64,000 nucleotides of DNA from Diabrotica undecimpunctata (GCF_040954645.1 NC_092806.1:79109141-79173140), one strand, 5' to 3'; counted from the stretch's first letter, positions 50,955 to 60,921 are shown. Notes: generated by a model from the letters alone, not told the origin. A program made the numbers and translations.

Positions 50955-52859
50955 ATGGATACTGTTACTAATTTATCGGTGGGATCTAAAAAAAGACGAT
51001 CCATCAAAACAAGTGAGAGAGGGCGTTCAAAAATTATGAAGTACAACGATAGTGATCCTCATTTAGTGTTTCTAAAACAGAAGACCAGACCATGTGCCCA
51101 TAATTCGAAAAATCTTCGTTGTGCTACGGTATCCTACGATGATATAAAACTTAATCGACAAGCAGTCTACATGGCAGAGGGTAAAGAGAAACAAGATCTT
51201 GTTTTGATGAAATATATCTCTGCTTTCGAGCCCCAAAGAAGAAGGGAAAGTGGTACGCCTGTCTCTGCAACTCACACAAGAACGGTTTGTGTGAAATTTT
51301 TTCTCAATAGTCAGAAACAGAAACGCATGATTCCTGTGTGTAAAAAGTTTTTTGCTTTTTCAATGAGTGTACCTGCCTCTCGACTACTGCGGATTGGAAA
51401 GGTCGTCAATCAAGGTCTGCTGCCCAAAGAAAATAGAGGTGGTTATCGACGAGAAGCTTTTTTCAGAGCCAAAAAGGAAGCAGTCCATCAATTTCTTGGT
51501 AAACTAAATTGTGTCGAATCTCATTATGGAAGAGGAAAAAGTAAAAGAGTTTACCTTTCAGCAGAGTTAAGTGTAAATAAGTTATATAAAATGTTTAAGG
51601 ATGCTTACACTGCCGATTTTCACGTGAGTTATTCATGTTTTCACCGTATTTTTGTAACCGATTTTAACATTGGATTTTCCTCTCCAGCTACAGACGCATG
51701 CGCTACGTGCACTCGTCTTAAATTTCTTATTCAACAAAACGCTCGCGGTTCAGTTGAAAGAATTAGTCCAATGACTGAACTTCGTATTCACAAGCTGAGA
51801 GCGGATGCGTTTTACAAACTAATGAAGGAAGTTCCCAGTGATACTTATAGTTTTGTTTTTGATTTGCAACAAGTGCATCCACTCCCTAAAACTCCAATCG
51901 GCGATGCCTTTTATCGCCGACAAATTGCATTCTATGCATTTTGCTGTGTGCCTATTGACTCAAAGGCACCAACATTTTATACGTGGAATGAAACGCAGGG
52001 AAGCAGAGGAGCAAATGAAATCGGATCTGCACTCATCCATCACTTAAGAAGGCAAGATCTTTCGTCTTTTTCTGCAGTATCGTTGTTTTGTGATGGTTGC
52101 GCTGGCCAAAATAAAAATGCGCATATTGTTCATCTTTTGTGCCATTGGCTTAAAAATGAGGCTCCAGAGAATGTACAGAAAATTCATGTCACCTTTCCGA
52201 CTCGTGGCCACAGTTTTCTTCCAGCTGATCGAGCTTTTGGCCGTGTGGAGAAGCGCTTGAAAAAAACTGATACCATCATCTCGAGCAAAGAGTATGCTTC
52301 TATTTACGAGGAGTTTGGTTCTGTACAGAAACTGGGACAAGACTGGGTGATATACGATATCAAAAGCCTTGAAATGATTTATCAAAAAATAAAAGGAATC
52401 AGCCAAACCAAACGCCTCATTATTAAGAAAATCAAAACAAGGGACCGGCATACTTCAACCAAAATAAAATGCTGCGCCAACTATAGGTTCGATAGTGGAA
52501 CAGAACCTTTTAGAAGCATTGTAAAAAAAAATAAAAATGATTTTCTTCAGGCTCTTCCCCAAATCCCACTATCTCATTCCGTGACTGAAGAAAAAAAAAA
52601 GATGTCCTTCACTTATTGCAAACCCACTTTGGACAAAATTGGAAAGAGATCCCTGATCTTCATTGGTATATTAATGCTCTTCAACACAAAGTTACTAGTG
52701 ATCCAAATCCAGAAACCCACAACTACCATGATGGCGAGTGTGATTGCTTGGAAGATGAGCCAAAAAATGTTCACATCTAAATTGTTTGTACTCCTCATTT
52801 TTTTTTGTTTTAGTGGGTGCCGTTTAATATTTTGTATTTCTAAGATATTGTTAATTTGA
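50955..52859 (+). CDS. Putative transposase of the Sola-like element
   Basis: The Met at 50955 is the likely start; an upstream in-frame Met at 50838 would add 39 Cys-rich residues of doubtful value. The N-terminus is basic (K-K-R-R-S-I-K-T). Mid-protein C-A-T-C marks a possible zinc site near 51703. Three acidic motifs fit a DDD/DDE core: F-D-L-Q-Q at 51861, C-D-G-C-A-G-Q-N-K-N at 52092, and H-S-F-L-P-A-D-R-x-F-G near 52226. After a run of ten A at about 52593-52602 the frame reads hydrophobic nonsense to 52859. The alternative frame instead reads W-Y-I-N-A-L-Q-H and an acidic C-terminus ending near 52780, so a one-base slip in the A run probably truncates the true tail. Confidence 0.75.
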   Translation: MDTVTNLSVGSKKRRSIKTSERGRSKIMKYNDSDPHLVFLKQKTRPCAHNSKNLRCATVSYDDIKLNRQAVYMAEGKEKQDLVLMKYISAFEPQRRRESGTPVSATHTRTVCVKFFLNSQKQKRMIPVCKKFFAFSMSVPASRLLRIGKVVNQGLLPKENRGGYRREAFFRAKKEAVHQFLGKLNCVESHYGRGKSKRVYLSAELSVNKLYKMFKDAYTADFHVSYSCFHRIFVTDFNIGFSSPATDACATCTRLKFLIQQNARGSVERISPMTELRIHKLRADAFYKLMKEVPSDTYSFVFDLQQVHPLPKTPIGDAFYRRQIAFYAFCCVPIDSKAPTFYTWNETQGSRGANEIGSALIHHLRRQDLSSFSAVSLFCDGCAGQNKNAHIVHLLCHWLKNEAPENVQKIHVTFPTRGHSFLPADRAFGRVEKRLKKTDTIISSKEYASIYEEFGSVQKLGQDWVIYDIKSLEMIYQKIKGISQTKRLIIKKIKTRDRHTSTKIKCCANYRFDSGTEPFRSIVKKNKNDFLQALPQIPLSHSVTEEKKKMSFTYCKPTLDKIGKRSLIFIGILMLFNTKLLVIQIQKPTTTMMASVIAWKMSQKMFTSKLFVLLIFFCFSGCRLIFCISKILLI

Positions 52860-53108
52860 CAAAAGTTAATATCTCCCATCTTTTTTTACAAAACGCGATA
52901 TCTCCAACAGACACATGGCTATATTTTGTTAATGCAAATCAATAAAAATAATGTTAATTAACGTTTTATTTCTCTAAGTCTAACCTCAATTTGATTATGT
53001 TCTCTGAAATTTCGAAAATTTTAGTACAACAGCTGCAGCACGTTTTTACGTCTCCTGAAAATTTTTGAAAAGTGGATTTATGCAGTTTTGTAAAAAAGCT
53101 CCTCATAT

Positions 53109-53154
53109 TAAATAACAAATATGGAAACAGTAGAATACATCGGTGGAGTCTAAT
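53109..53154 (+). CDS. Stranded 46-base piece of Gypsy pol between two insertions
   Basis: Reads in the pol frame as the RNase H segment ...I-H-R-W-S-L, continuing after the BEL/Pao insertion. It gives the order and independence of the two insertions. Confidence 0.85.
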
Positions 53155-53620
53155 TGAACAAATTCCCTTCGTTGGCTCAGTGAAGATGTTCGTTCTGTTG
53201 TAATGGAAACACCAAATAATAGTAGCAGAGTTTATTGTTGAGACGTACACTATGGGTGTAGACCCGGGATTACTTTGAGTAGAGACTGATGAAGTTGATC
53301 GTTGAAGACTATATGTTCGTTGAGTGAATATTGATTGAATGCTTCTCTAGTCAAGAGATATTAGTTTTATATAAATTCTATTTGGGTCAATATTTTTCGC
53401 GTACCTAGCGTGATATGTGTATTTAATTTATGTAAATTGTTTAACTTTGTCAGTACTTTTGACTGATGTCCAAATTATTATTTATAATTGACCAAATGTG
53501 TATGTAACCTAATTAACTACGTGTGTGTATTTAATAACAAATAGATTCATTCGGTCTACTGGGTGATAAAATTATACTGTCCAATTTCGGATATGAATTC
53601 TGAAGATTTGATATTGGACA
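53155..53620 (-). repeat. 3' LTR of the BEL/Pao element
   Basis: In minus sense TGTCCAATATC to TTGTTCA. It carries an AATAAA signal (plus-strand 53230-53235) about 130 bases after the TATATAA box. It matches 62153-62618 with a single T/G difference seen at about 53421/62420. Confidence 0.95.
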
Positions 53621-53754
53621 TACTGCGGAATCGGGCAATTTGGCCCAAGTGTCAATACTCAAAGTTTACATATAAGTATTACATAACATAGTAAAATTCA
53701 AACATGATAAATTATAAATAGTTTAAGAATAATCAATAATCTTCCAACCGTACC
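53621..53754 (-). other. Short 3' untranslated region between env stop and 3' LTR
   Basis: 134 bases, AT-rich, without an obvious purine run just before the LTR (GGCCAAATTGCCCGATTCC precedes it), which is unusual for plus-strand priming. Confidence 0.6.
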
Positions 53755-56700
53755 CTAGCTATCAATGTCCGACTCTATCTCTAGATTAAAATTAGGGCAA
53801 TTGGATGAAAATGTGGAAAGTGGGATGTCAACTTGGGAAGTCGACCGTACATTGTTGTGCCGATTACTAACTAATACAGGTACTTCCTGTTCGTTAGTCT
53901 GAGTTTGTGGATTCCCTGAACGACATAGTCGTGCAACAGGATGGTACTTCCATAACGTGAGTATCCCAATTATTACCATTATAGTAATGATCCCGGTGGC
54001 CACAAAATAATGCCAATTAGATTCGTGAATCGATCGCCACTGCGTATGCGTCATTTCTTGTTCCAGACTCTCCTCCTCAAGTAACACATGACGTAGCTCT
54101 CCTCCTGGTATGTCAAGGTAGGTGTTTAGAGGCGTGTTAAACTTGCGGGGTGTCCTCGCCACCCGTTGGGCCACGGGAGTGATTGGCGACTTCAGGTAAC
54201 TCGTCACTGCTCTGTCCACCCCACTGCTAGTGGGGAGTAATGTAATATTTTTCGTTTGGGCGATACATTTGGGTGAAAGCTTCAGGAATGTGACTCGTTC
54301 CAGTACTCTTTCGCTCCGATTTCCATCGCAAATAATGGATATGTGTATCGTGACTGGCGTGATAACTAGCCAGAGGTTGGGAGTACCCATCTTACTCCAT
54401 TGAGCTGTCTGTATTGTCCTGGCTACCACTGGACATGTGCTATTCTTAGATCGCTCATAAATTTCTTCTAGTATGCAGTTTGGTTGGGTATCCATGTTTC
54501 TTATAGCCGTTGGTGAGCACGCTATCTGCGCCTTTGTCAACAGTAAGCACCTTTCTCTATCTTCCGTGGTCAATTCGAAGTAGTGCAGTGTGTTATAATC
54601 TACGACCAGTAGATTCCTTGGGGCGACAAATGTGCGCAACACCGACCCCTCAACGTTAAGTGGTATGGCCGTGACTTTGAGCATGCTGTACTTATTTTTC
54701 CCTGTCACTATGAAGTAGCCGATGACTGTTATATATCTGTCGTCATGACTGACTTCTGTTTCTATAATGGGTTGTCGTCGTATTTCGACCCCTTGAGGCA
54801 GTATCTGCCCTGCTTTCCCTATTAATTTGGTTATTTCACCCGGTTTCACTATATCAATGAAGTGTCCGTGGTTATAGTGAAGGTTTAATATTCCCTCGTA
54901 AAATTGAGTATATTCGTTTATGAAGTCCATAACTTGTAATGCTATCGTTTGTATTCGTAACGTGCTATATTCGGTTTCTAGTTTTTGTGCTTTGTCTTCT
55001 ACTTCGTTAAGTCCTTTAGATATTTCTTGTAGACCTGTGATTAGTGCTTTGTTAAACTTGTTCATTTGCTCGTTTATCCTGTTCTCTGTGTGATTGATTG
55101 ATGTTATTGTTTCTAACATTATCTTCGCCTGGTGCTGTGATTCCTTTATTAGCTCCTTTTGGTTATTATCTAATGCTTCAATGTTACTGTAGGCTTCGTC
55201 ATTGACTCCAAATACTGAGGTTAATATTGTTCCTAATATTCCTCTTCTTTCCCTTCCTTTTATTTCTACTGTCAGCCCCTCGCTTACTGACTCCGCCTTT
55301 CTTTGTCCTTCCTCCAATTTCTCTATTATATCCTTACAATTTACGATTTTTATCTCATGACACAGTTCTCGTACGCCTTGTATCATATTTCCTATTAGTT
55401 GGTGCTCTGTTCGAATTCTTCCTTTTTCGAGTAACACCTTTATTCGAAATGTTCCCCGGTCTATGACGACCTCTCCAAGGTCTTCTGTGAAAAATCCTGG
55501 TACCGGATTATATATTTTATACGGTTCTGCCTTTATGGGTTTTAACATCGTTAAAAACATTATAGCTACTAGTATTTTCTTCCATCTTAGTGCTGCTGCC
55601 TTTTTCGGCTTTTCCTGTTTCTCTTCTTCCAGTCGTATTAGCTTATGTATGGGTCTTTTAGTCAGTTTCCCGTTTGCCTTTCTCACTGTTACTACTCTGG
55701 TTAATCCCTCCGCTCCAGGGTGTGTTTCTGTTACCCTCGCTAATGGCCATCTGCCTGGAGGTGTATCCTCTTCTTTAATTATAACTATTTCTTCTTCTTT
55801 TATGTTAGGGTGCGCCTTATGCCATCTATTTCTCTGTTGTAATTGGTGCAGGTATTCCTGTTTATAAATTTTCCAGAAGTCTCTTTTTATTTTCTCCACT
55901 AATCTCCACCTCGTCGGCATCTTCAAATAAGTCGTAAGCTCTTCTTCCCGATTTGGTGATATAATTTCTCTCCCTATAAGGAAGTGAGCTGGTGTCAGGG
56001 CTATTTTCCCTTCAGGGTCTTCTGATGACCCACATAATGGTCTCGAGTTCATACATGCTTCTATTTGTGCCAGCACCGTACTCAATTCTTCATATGTTAG
56101 AACTGTTTCCCCGATGATTCTTTTCAAGTGATATTTCATTATTCGCACTGCGCTCTCCCATAATCCTCCGAAATGTGGTGCATATGCAGGTATGACATGC
56201 CACTGGGTACCTAGTGCCAGTAATCCTTGTTTTATCTCGTCATCTATTTTTTGATTTTCTTTTTTCAACAAATTTGCTGTTCCTACGAATGTGGTTCCGT
56301 TATCGCTGTATACGTTGTTGCACTGTCCTCTGCGTGCCGTAAATCTCTTGAACGCTGCGATGAAAGCATCCGTAGACATATCGCTTACTACCTCAAGGTG
56401 TACTGCCTTCGTTGACAGACACACAAATACTGAGATGTAGCCCTTATAGCTCCTCTGTCCTCTGCCTCTCGTGGTACTTATTTTTATTGGCCCGGCATAA
56501 TCTATCCCTGTGTTAGTAAAGGGATGACTCGGGTTCACTCTGTCTTTCGGTAGATCTCCCATTAATTGTTGTGCTGTTTGGCTTTTATACCTCCTGCACC
56601 TTAAACATTTTGCTAGATGATCTTTCACGGTTCTTCTGCCGTTGATTATCCAGTATTTCCTTTTTATGTACTGTAGTGTTTGTTGTAATCCGCTATGTAG

Positions 56701-59700
56701 ATTTCTTGCGTGACTATCTGTTATAAGTAACTTTGTTAATGCACTATCCTTTGGCAAAATTATCGGATGTTTTTCTCCGTACTTTAGATTCGTGTGTCTC
56801 AGTCTTCCGGTGACTCTTAGAATTCCTTGTCTATCCAGGAATGGTACCAATGACGCTAATTTATTTTTCTTGTCTAATTGCTGTTTCTTCTCCAGCTTAT
56901 TTATTTCTTGTTTGAAGTAGGCGTGCTGTGTGTGCTTTATCACCTTTAATAGCGTTTCCTCTAATTCTTGGACTGTAAGCTGACTTTGTCCATTGTCCTT
57001 CTTTTTTCTGCATTTGTCTGCAAATCTCCTACAATATGAAAGTACTCTTCTCATTCTTTCTAAATTTGAGAATCTCTCGCATATGTCCTCCTTTATCGTT
57101 GTCGTGTGCACCGTTATTTTCGTTTTGACTTCCTCCTCATTTGTCTCTGGTATTTCTTCTGATTCCTGAGTTAAAGTTTTGTTACTAGTCAGCCAAGTTG
57201 GTCCCTTCCACCATAGCTCTGCTTCTAATAATTCTGATGCGGTACTTCCACGTGAGAGGATGTCCGCTGGATTTTCCTTTGTATCTACCTTATGCCAATT
57301 TTTCGGTCCTATAACGCGTCTTATTTCCTCTACTCTGTTGGCGACGAACATTTTCCACCTTTTTGATGATCCCCTTATCCAAGCCAGGGTTATCGTTGAG
57401 TCCGACCATGCATATACCTCAATGTTTTCCCTGTTCAATGCTTGTAGGGTTTTCTTCATTAAATTTGCTAGTAGTACCGCGGCACACAGCTCGAGCCTCG
57501 GTAACGTCGTTTTTCCTTTCAATGGTGCGACTTTCGATTTTGCTATCATTAGATTCGTTTTAATTTCTGGGCCTAATACCCTTGAGTAGATTACCGCTCC
57601 ATATCCTTTCATAGACGCATCTGCAAATCCATGCAGTTCTACTCTGTTTATCTTGCTTAAGTTGTTCCACCTGGGCAATGTTATTTTCTCCAGATTTACT
57701 AATTGCGCCTGGTATGTATTCCACCTGCTTTGTTGGTTGCTAGTTAATTCTTTATCCCAACTGGTCTTTTGCTCCCATAATTCCTGTATGAACATTTTCG
57801 CCTGAATTACTACAGGTGCTATCCATCCCAGTGGGTCGTATAGTTTTGCTACTTCTGACAGTACGTGTCTTTTCGTTATTTTCTTTGCCGTCGTTGTCCC
57901 TATTTTGAATGTGATTATATCCTCTTTAGGTAACCAGTGTATTCCTAACGTTTTCCGTACTTCTTCTTGTTTGAATGCCTTCGAGTCTACGTTCCTCATA
58001 TCCTCCGGTACGTTCTCCATTATTTTTTCTTCGTTGCTCAACCATTTTCTAAGAGTGAAACCTCCTTTTCTGAACAGTTGTATTAATTCCTTTTGGGCTG
58101 TTTCTGCTTCCTGCACTGTCTCAGCTCCTCCTAGTATATCGTCTACATACATGTTTTCTTTTACAATTTTCGATGCCAACGGGAACCTCGCTCCTTCGTC
58201 TTCTTGTAATTGTTGTATTGTTCTTAACGCTAAAAAGGGTGCTGCGGCCGTGCCGTATGTCACCGTCGTTAAGTTATACTCTTGTATGTGGTCCTTTGTG
58301 TCCTTTCTCCACAAAATTTTTTGATATTTTTGGTCTTCTTCTGCCATTCTGATTTGTCTAAACATTTTTTCCAGATCCGCTGAGTATGCTACCTTATTGG
58401 ATCTCCATCGTAATAGTATATTTGTCAAGTCTTGTTGTAATTTCGGCCCTGTGTGCATAATATCATTCAGGCTTACTGCCGATGAGCTTTTGCTTGATGC
58501 ATCAAACACGGCTCTTATTTTCGTTGTAGTACTGTCCTCTTTTCTCACTGGATGATGAGGTAAGTAGTACCCATCTCCCTGGTTTTCTGCTATTACCATA
58601 TGACCTTGGTTTTCATAATCTTCCATGAATTGTCTGTAATTCGCTTCTAACTGTTTGTCTTTTGCAAACTTCCTTTCTAGTTGCATCAATCTGGCGAATG
58701 CTTGCTGTTTAGATTCTCCTAACTTTGCGACGTCTTCCCTAAACGGAATTTTTACTTCGTATCTCCCTTCTTCATTCCTTTTTACAGTCTGTCGATACAG
58801 TTCTTTACATTCTTGTTCTTCCACTGAGAAACTTGTATCCTGATTTACTTCTTCTAATTCCCAGAAGTTCTTTATTTGTACGTCCATTTCTTGTCTTGAT
58901 ATCATACAGCATACTTCTGCTTTTATATTCTCCCTTTCTCGTGCTATTCCCGAAACTATCCATCCTAGTTTGGTGTTTTGACTCAGGAGTCCATTACTTA
59001 TTCTGTGCATCCCTTCTGTCAATATGTAACTGTATTCTTTTACTCCTAGTAGTAAGTCTATCTTCCCTACCTTGTAATATCTTGGATCTGCCAGTATTGC
59101 ATTTTTCTCGTTATAGTCCGGTAGAATTATATCCTTTTCCGGTAAATTCCTTGTTATCTTCGGTAGTACTAGTGCTTCTATTTCCATCTCGAAGTCACTT
59201 TCGTAATGAGTTTCGATTAAAAGTTTCATACTCCAGTTGGCTGTTTTTTCTCCTGACGAGCCTATCCCGGATATGGTCGCCTGTATGGGCTTCCTTGTTG
59301 TTCCTAGCGTCGTCGCAGCTTGTTCCGTTATAAATGCGCATTGTGACCCTTGGTCGATTAGTGCTCTCATTATGTGTGAATCTCCTTTCGCATCTCTTAT
59401 GCGTACCACAGCTGTCGCTAGTAATGCTTCACCTTCCTTATGGCTTGCACAGTTTACTGAATTCTGCCCTCTTTGCTGGTCGTTGCTATTCCTAGGCCCA
59501 TTGGTATCTTGTGTATTTTCTCGCCTTCCGTTATTTTGTTCTCTGGCGTTGTATGGATTATTATTTCCTCCTCTGTACCTATCAGCTTGGTACCCGTTTC
59601 TTCTATTGTTTGAATCTCTTCCATTTCTTTCTTGTGTTTGTTCTCGTTTCGTTTCATTGGAGTTTCTTTTGTTGCTTGTGTTTCCTTTTTCATAATGCAA

Positions 59701-59883
59701 CATATGGTGGTGGTCTCCGCCACAGTGTCTGCACCTATATTGTAAATAACATTGTTTTTCTTTTTTATGTGCTAGGCAGTTTGTACACAATCCTTTTTCT
59801 TTTATTATCCTGTTCCGGTCTCTTACATTGAGTTCCTGAAATTCTCTGCAGTTCGGTACTCCGTGATCTCCGTTGCATATCAC
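53755..59883 (-). CDS. BEL/Pao Pol-Env polyprotein (2042 residues)
   Basis: From Met at 59883; the frame actually continues upstream to the UAG at 59971. Order: zinc knuckle region (residues 3-60), an Asn/Arg-rich linker, aspartic protease A-L-I-D-Q-G-S-Q (174-181), RT with V-F-D-A-S-S-K and catalytic Y-V-D-D (579-582), RNase H from L-H-G-F-A-D-A-S (750-757), integrase with H-x3-H...C-x2-C (about 1058-1096), core D-Y-A-G (Asp 1128), S-D-N-G-T-T-F (Asp 1194) and G-L-W-E-S (Glu 1243), and the BEL/Pao C-terminal domain (about 1325-1415). A hydrophobic signal-like stretch (1434-1451) opens an envelope-type domain with an R-x-R-R cleavage motif (1544-1547), a following hydrophobic fusion-peptide-like stretch, helices, and a membrane anchor (about 1955-1981). 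No lesion in 6.1 kb. Confidence 0.92.
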   Translation of the reverse strand: MICNGDHGVPNCREFQELNVRDRNRIIKEKGLCTNCLAHKKEKQCYLQYRCRHCGGDHHHMLHYEKGNTSNKRNSNETKREQTQERNGRDSNNRRNGYQADRYRGGNNNPYNAREQNNGRRENTQDTNGPRNSNDQQRGQNSVNCASHKEGEALLATAVVRIRDAKGDSHIMRALIDQGSQCAFITEQAATTLGTTRKPIQATISGIGSSGEKTANWSMKLLIETHYESDFEMEIEALVLPKITRNLPEKDIILPDYNEKNAILADPRYYKVGKIDLLLGVKEYSYILTEGMHRISNGLLSQNTKLGWIVSGIARERENIKAEVCCMISRQEMDVQIKNFWELEEVNQDTSFSVEEQECKELYRQTVKRNEEGRYEVKIPFREDVAKLGESKQQAFARLMQLERKFAKDKQLEANYRQFMEDYENQGHMVIAENQGDGYYLPHHPVRKEDSTTTKIRAVFDASSKSSSAVSLNDIMHTGPKLQQDLTNILLRWRSNKVAYSADLEKMFRQIRMAEEDQKYQKILWRKDTKDHIQEYNLTTVTYGTAAAPFLALRTIQQLQEDEGARFPLASKIVKENMYVDDILGGAETVQEAETAQKELIQLFRKGGFTLRKWLSNEEKIMENVPEDMRNVDSKAFKQEEVRKTLGIHWLPKEDIITFKIGTTTAKKITKRHVLSEVAKLYDPLGWIAPVVIQAKMFIQELWEQKTSWDKELTSNQQSRWNTYQAQLVNLEKITLPRWNNLSKINRVELHGFADASMKGYGAVIYSRVLGPEIKTNLMIAKSKVAPLKGKTTLPRLELCAAVLLANLMKKTLQALNRENIEVYAWSDSTITLAWIRGSSKRWKMFVANRVEEIRRVIGPKNWHKVDTKENPADILSRGSTASELLEAELWWKGPTWLTSNKTLTQESEEIPETNEEEVKTKITVHTTTIKEDICERFSNLERMRRVLSYCRRFADKCRKKKDNGQSQLTVQELEETLLKVIKHTQHAYFKQEINKLEKKQQLDKKNKLASLVPFLDRQGILRVTGRLRHTNLKYGEKHPIILPKDSALTKLLITDSHARNLHSGLQQTLQYIKRKYWIINGRRTVKDHLAKCLRCRRYKSQTAQQLMGDLPKDRVNPSHPFTNTGIDYAGPIKISTTRGRGQRSYKGYISVFVCLSTKAVHLEVVSDMSTDAFIAAFKRFTARRGQCNNVYSDNGTTFVGTANLLKKENQKIDDEIKQGLLALGTQWHVIPAYAPHFGGLWESAVRIMKYHLKRIIGETVLTYEELSTVLAQIEACMNSRPLCGSSEDPEGKIALTPAHFLIGREIISPNREEELTTYLKMPTRWRLVEKIKRDFWKIYKQEYLHQLQQRNRWHKAHPNIKEEEIVIIKEEDTPPGRWPLARVTETHPGAEGLTRVVTVRKANGKLTKRPIHKLIRLEEEKQEKPKKAAALRWKKILVAIMFLTMLKPIKAEPYKIYNPVPGFFTEDLGEVVIDRGTFRIKVLLEKGRIRTEHQLIGNMIQGVRELCHEIKIVNCKDIIEKLEEGQRKAESVSEGLTVEIKGRERRGILGTILTSVFGVNDEAYSNIEALDNNQKELIKESQHQAKIMLETITSINHTENRINEQMNKFNKALITGLQEISKGLNEVEDKAQKLETEYSTLRIQTIALQVMDFINEYTQFYEGILNLHYNHGHFIDIVKPGEITKLIGKAGQILPQGVEIRRQPIIETEVSHDDRYITVIGYFIVTGKNKYSMLKVTAIPLNVEGSVLRTFVAPRNLLVVDYNTLHYFELTTEDRERCLLLTKAQIACSPTAIRNMDTQPNCILEEIYERSKNSTCPVVARTIQTAQWSKMGTPNLWLVITPVTIHISIICDGNRSERVLERVTFLKLSPKCIAQTKNITLLPTSSGVDRAVTSYLKSPITPVAQRVARTPRKFNTPLNTYLDIPGGELRHVLLEEESLEQEMTHTQWRSIHESNWHYFVATGIITIMVIIGILTLWKYHPVARLCRSGNPQTQTNEQEVPVLVSNRHNNVRSTSQVDIPLSTFSSNCPNFNLEIESDIDS

Positions 59884-59970
59884 GCAATGTGTTCTTGGTT
59901 TCCTAAGAGATCCTCCTTGCTTCTTTTGTCTTTTTTCTGACTCCAGCAGTTCCAGTGTCTGAAATCTTCG

Positions 59971-60804
59971 CTATAGGAATGTTTGTGTCGATTTGTACGT
60001 CGGTATCTCTCTACTGTCTCCAATGTGGTTTTCGTACAGCCTCCTAGTTTCATTGTCCCATTTCGTTATGATAATTCGGGCTATCAATGGGCTCCACGCT
60101 TCCGTGTCTGTTCCTAACCCTCCTATGGCTTCCAGACTTTCGTGGAAGGTGTCATGTAGTGATTTCAATGCTCTAGCAGAAGATTCCTTTACTTCCTGCG
60201 CTAGTAGCATCCTGTCTATTAATTTAAACAATATCATCCTTGGGTTCTCATACCTATCTTTTAGCATGTTCCAGGCCACTTCGTAGTTGGCCTCGGATAT
60301 GTTTAAGTGTTGTATCATTCTGTTGGCTTCCCCTCTTACTTGAGTTTTTAGGTACTGCATTTTTTCTGCGTTTGATAACTGGTCGTTTTCATGTATTACT
60401 TTAGTAAACAGATCGTGGAAAGTTCTCCACGTTTCATATCTGCCTTCATACACAGGGATTTTTACCTGCGGCAATGTCACACCGTCCCTCCTCTGTGTGC
60501 TTTCTGGCCGTTGCATTCCTGGCCTTATTTTCTTTAAAACTTCCCTGACTTTCCTCTTTAGATGATTTATTCTCTCTACTTCTCCAATATCTGTAGCGTC
60601 CAGTTCCTCATTTACTGCTGCTTCAATCATTAGTGTATTCACCTTTTCCATGTATTCTCTTAACTCTGACTGCAATTCTTCATCCTCCTGCAAGTCTTGT
60701 TCATTTTCTGGCCGTAATAATTCCTCGATTCTTTGTTTTCTTATCTGTATCTCCTTTACTTTCGGTGCTTTTCCTCTTTTCAGCACCCTTCCATATTCTT
60801 CCAA
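59971..60804 (-). CDS. BEL/Pao gag, main part (ends at UAG)
   Basis: 277 residues from the Met at 60804. An acidic helical start, then the DUF1759-type gag core of BEL/Pao elements: L-P-Q-V-K-I-P-V-Y-E-G-R-Y-E-T-W-R-T-F-H, K-M-Q-Y-L-K, G-E-A-x-R-M-I-Q, M-L-K-D-R-Y-E-N-P. The stop is UAG at 59971-59973. The same frame continues for 29 codons into the Met at 59883 and on through pol, so gag and pol are one frame with an amber codon between zinc-finger and capsid parts. Confidence 0.9.
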   Translation of the reverse strand: MEEYGRVLKRGKAPKVKEIQIRKQRIEELLRPENEQDLQEDEELQSELREYMEKVNTLMIEAAVNEELDATDIGEVERINHLKRKVREVLKKIRPGMQRPESTQRRDGVTLPQVKIPVYEGRYETWRTFHDLFTKVIHENDQLSNAEKMQYLKTQVRGEANRMIQHLNISEANYEVAWNMLKDRYENPRMILFKLIDRMLLAQEVKESSARALKSLHDTFHESLEAIGGLGTDTEAWSPLIARIIITKWDNETRRLYENHIGDSREIPTYKSTQTFL

Positions 60805-60921
60805 CAGGGTTTTCCCCTCAATGTATGTCTTAAATACCTGATCATAGTATTTTGTTTCAAAATATTTTTCTTTCGTTATACCCCCTTCTAGCAGCTTTTC
60901 GTGGTTATTTAAAAATTTTGC

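Larger units (their letters stand above)
50401..53104 (+). mobile_element. Sola-like DNA transposon inserted in Gypsy pol
   Basis: The ends are 32-base inverted repeats with two mismatches: GAAGAGTTTTTTTACAAAAC... from 50401 and, on the other strand, GAGGAGCTTTTTTACAAAAC... from 53104, both continuing TGCATAAATCCA. ATAT at 50397-50400 and 53105-53108 is the target duplication (TA with a TGA-start terminus is equally consistent). Excision with one copy restores the pol frame. Variants of the TTTTACAAAACT motif recur inside both ends. It encodes one long transposase-like ORF. The superfamily name is an inference from the DDE-like motifs and the 4-bp target. Confidence 0.9.

Noticed and set aside
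55227..55867. Plus-strand hydrophobic ORFs opposite BEL/Pao pol-env (also 57179, 57905, 58833, 59237, 59511)
   Set aside because: Antisense shadows of the long minus-strand frame; Leu/Ser/Phe-rich with no domain.
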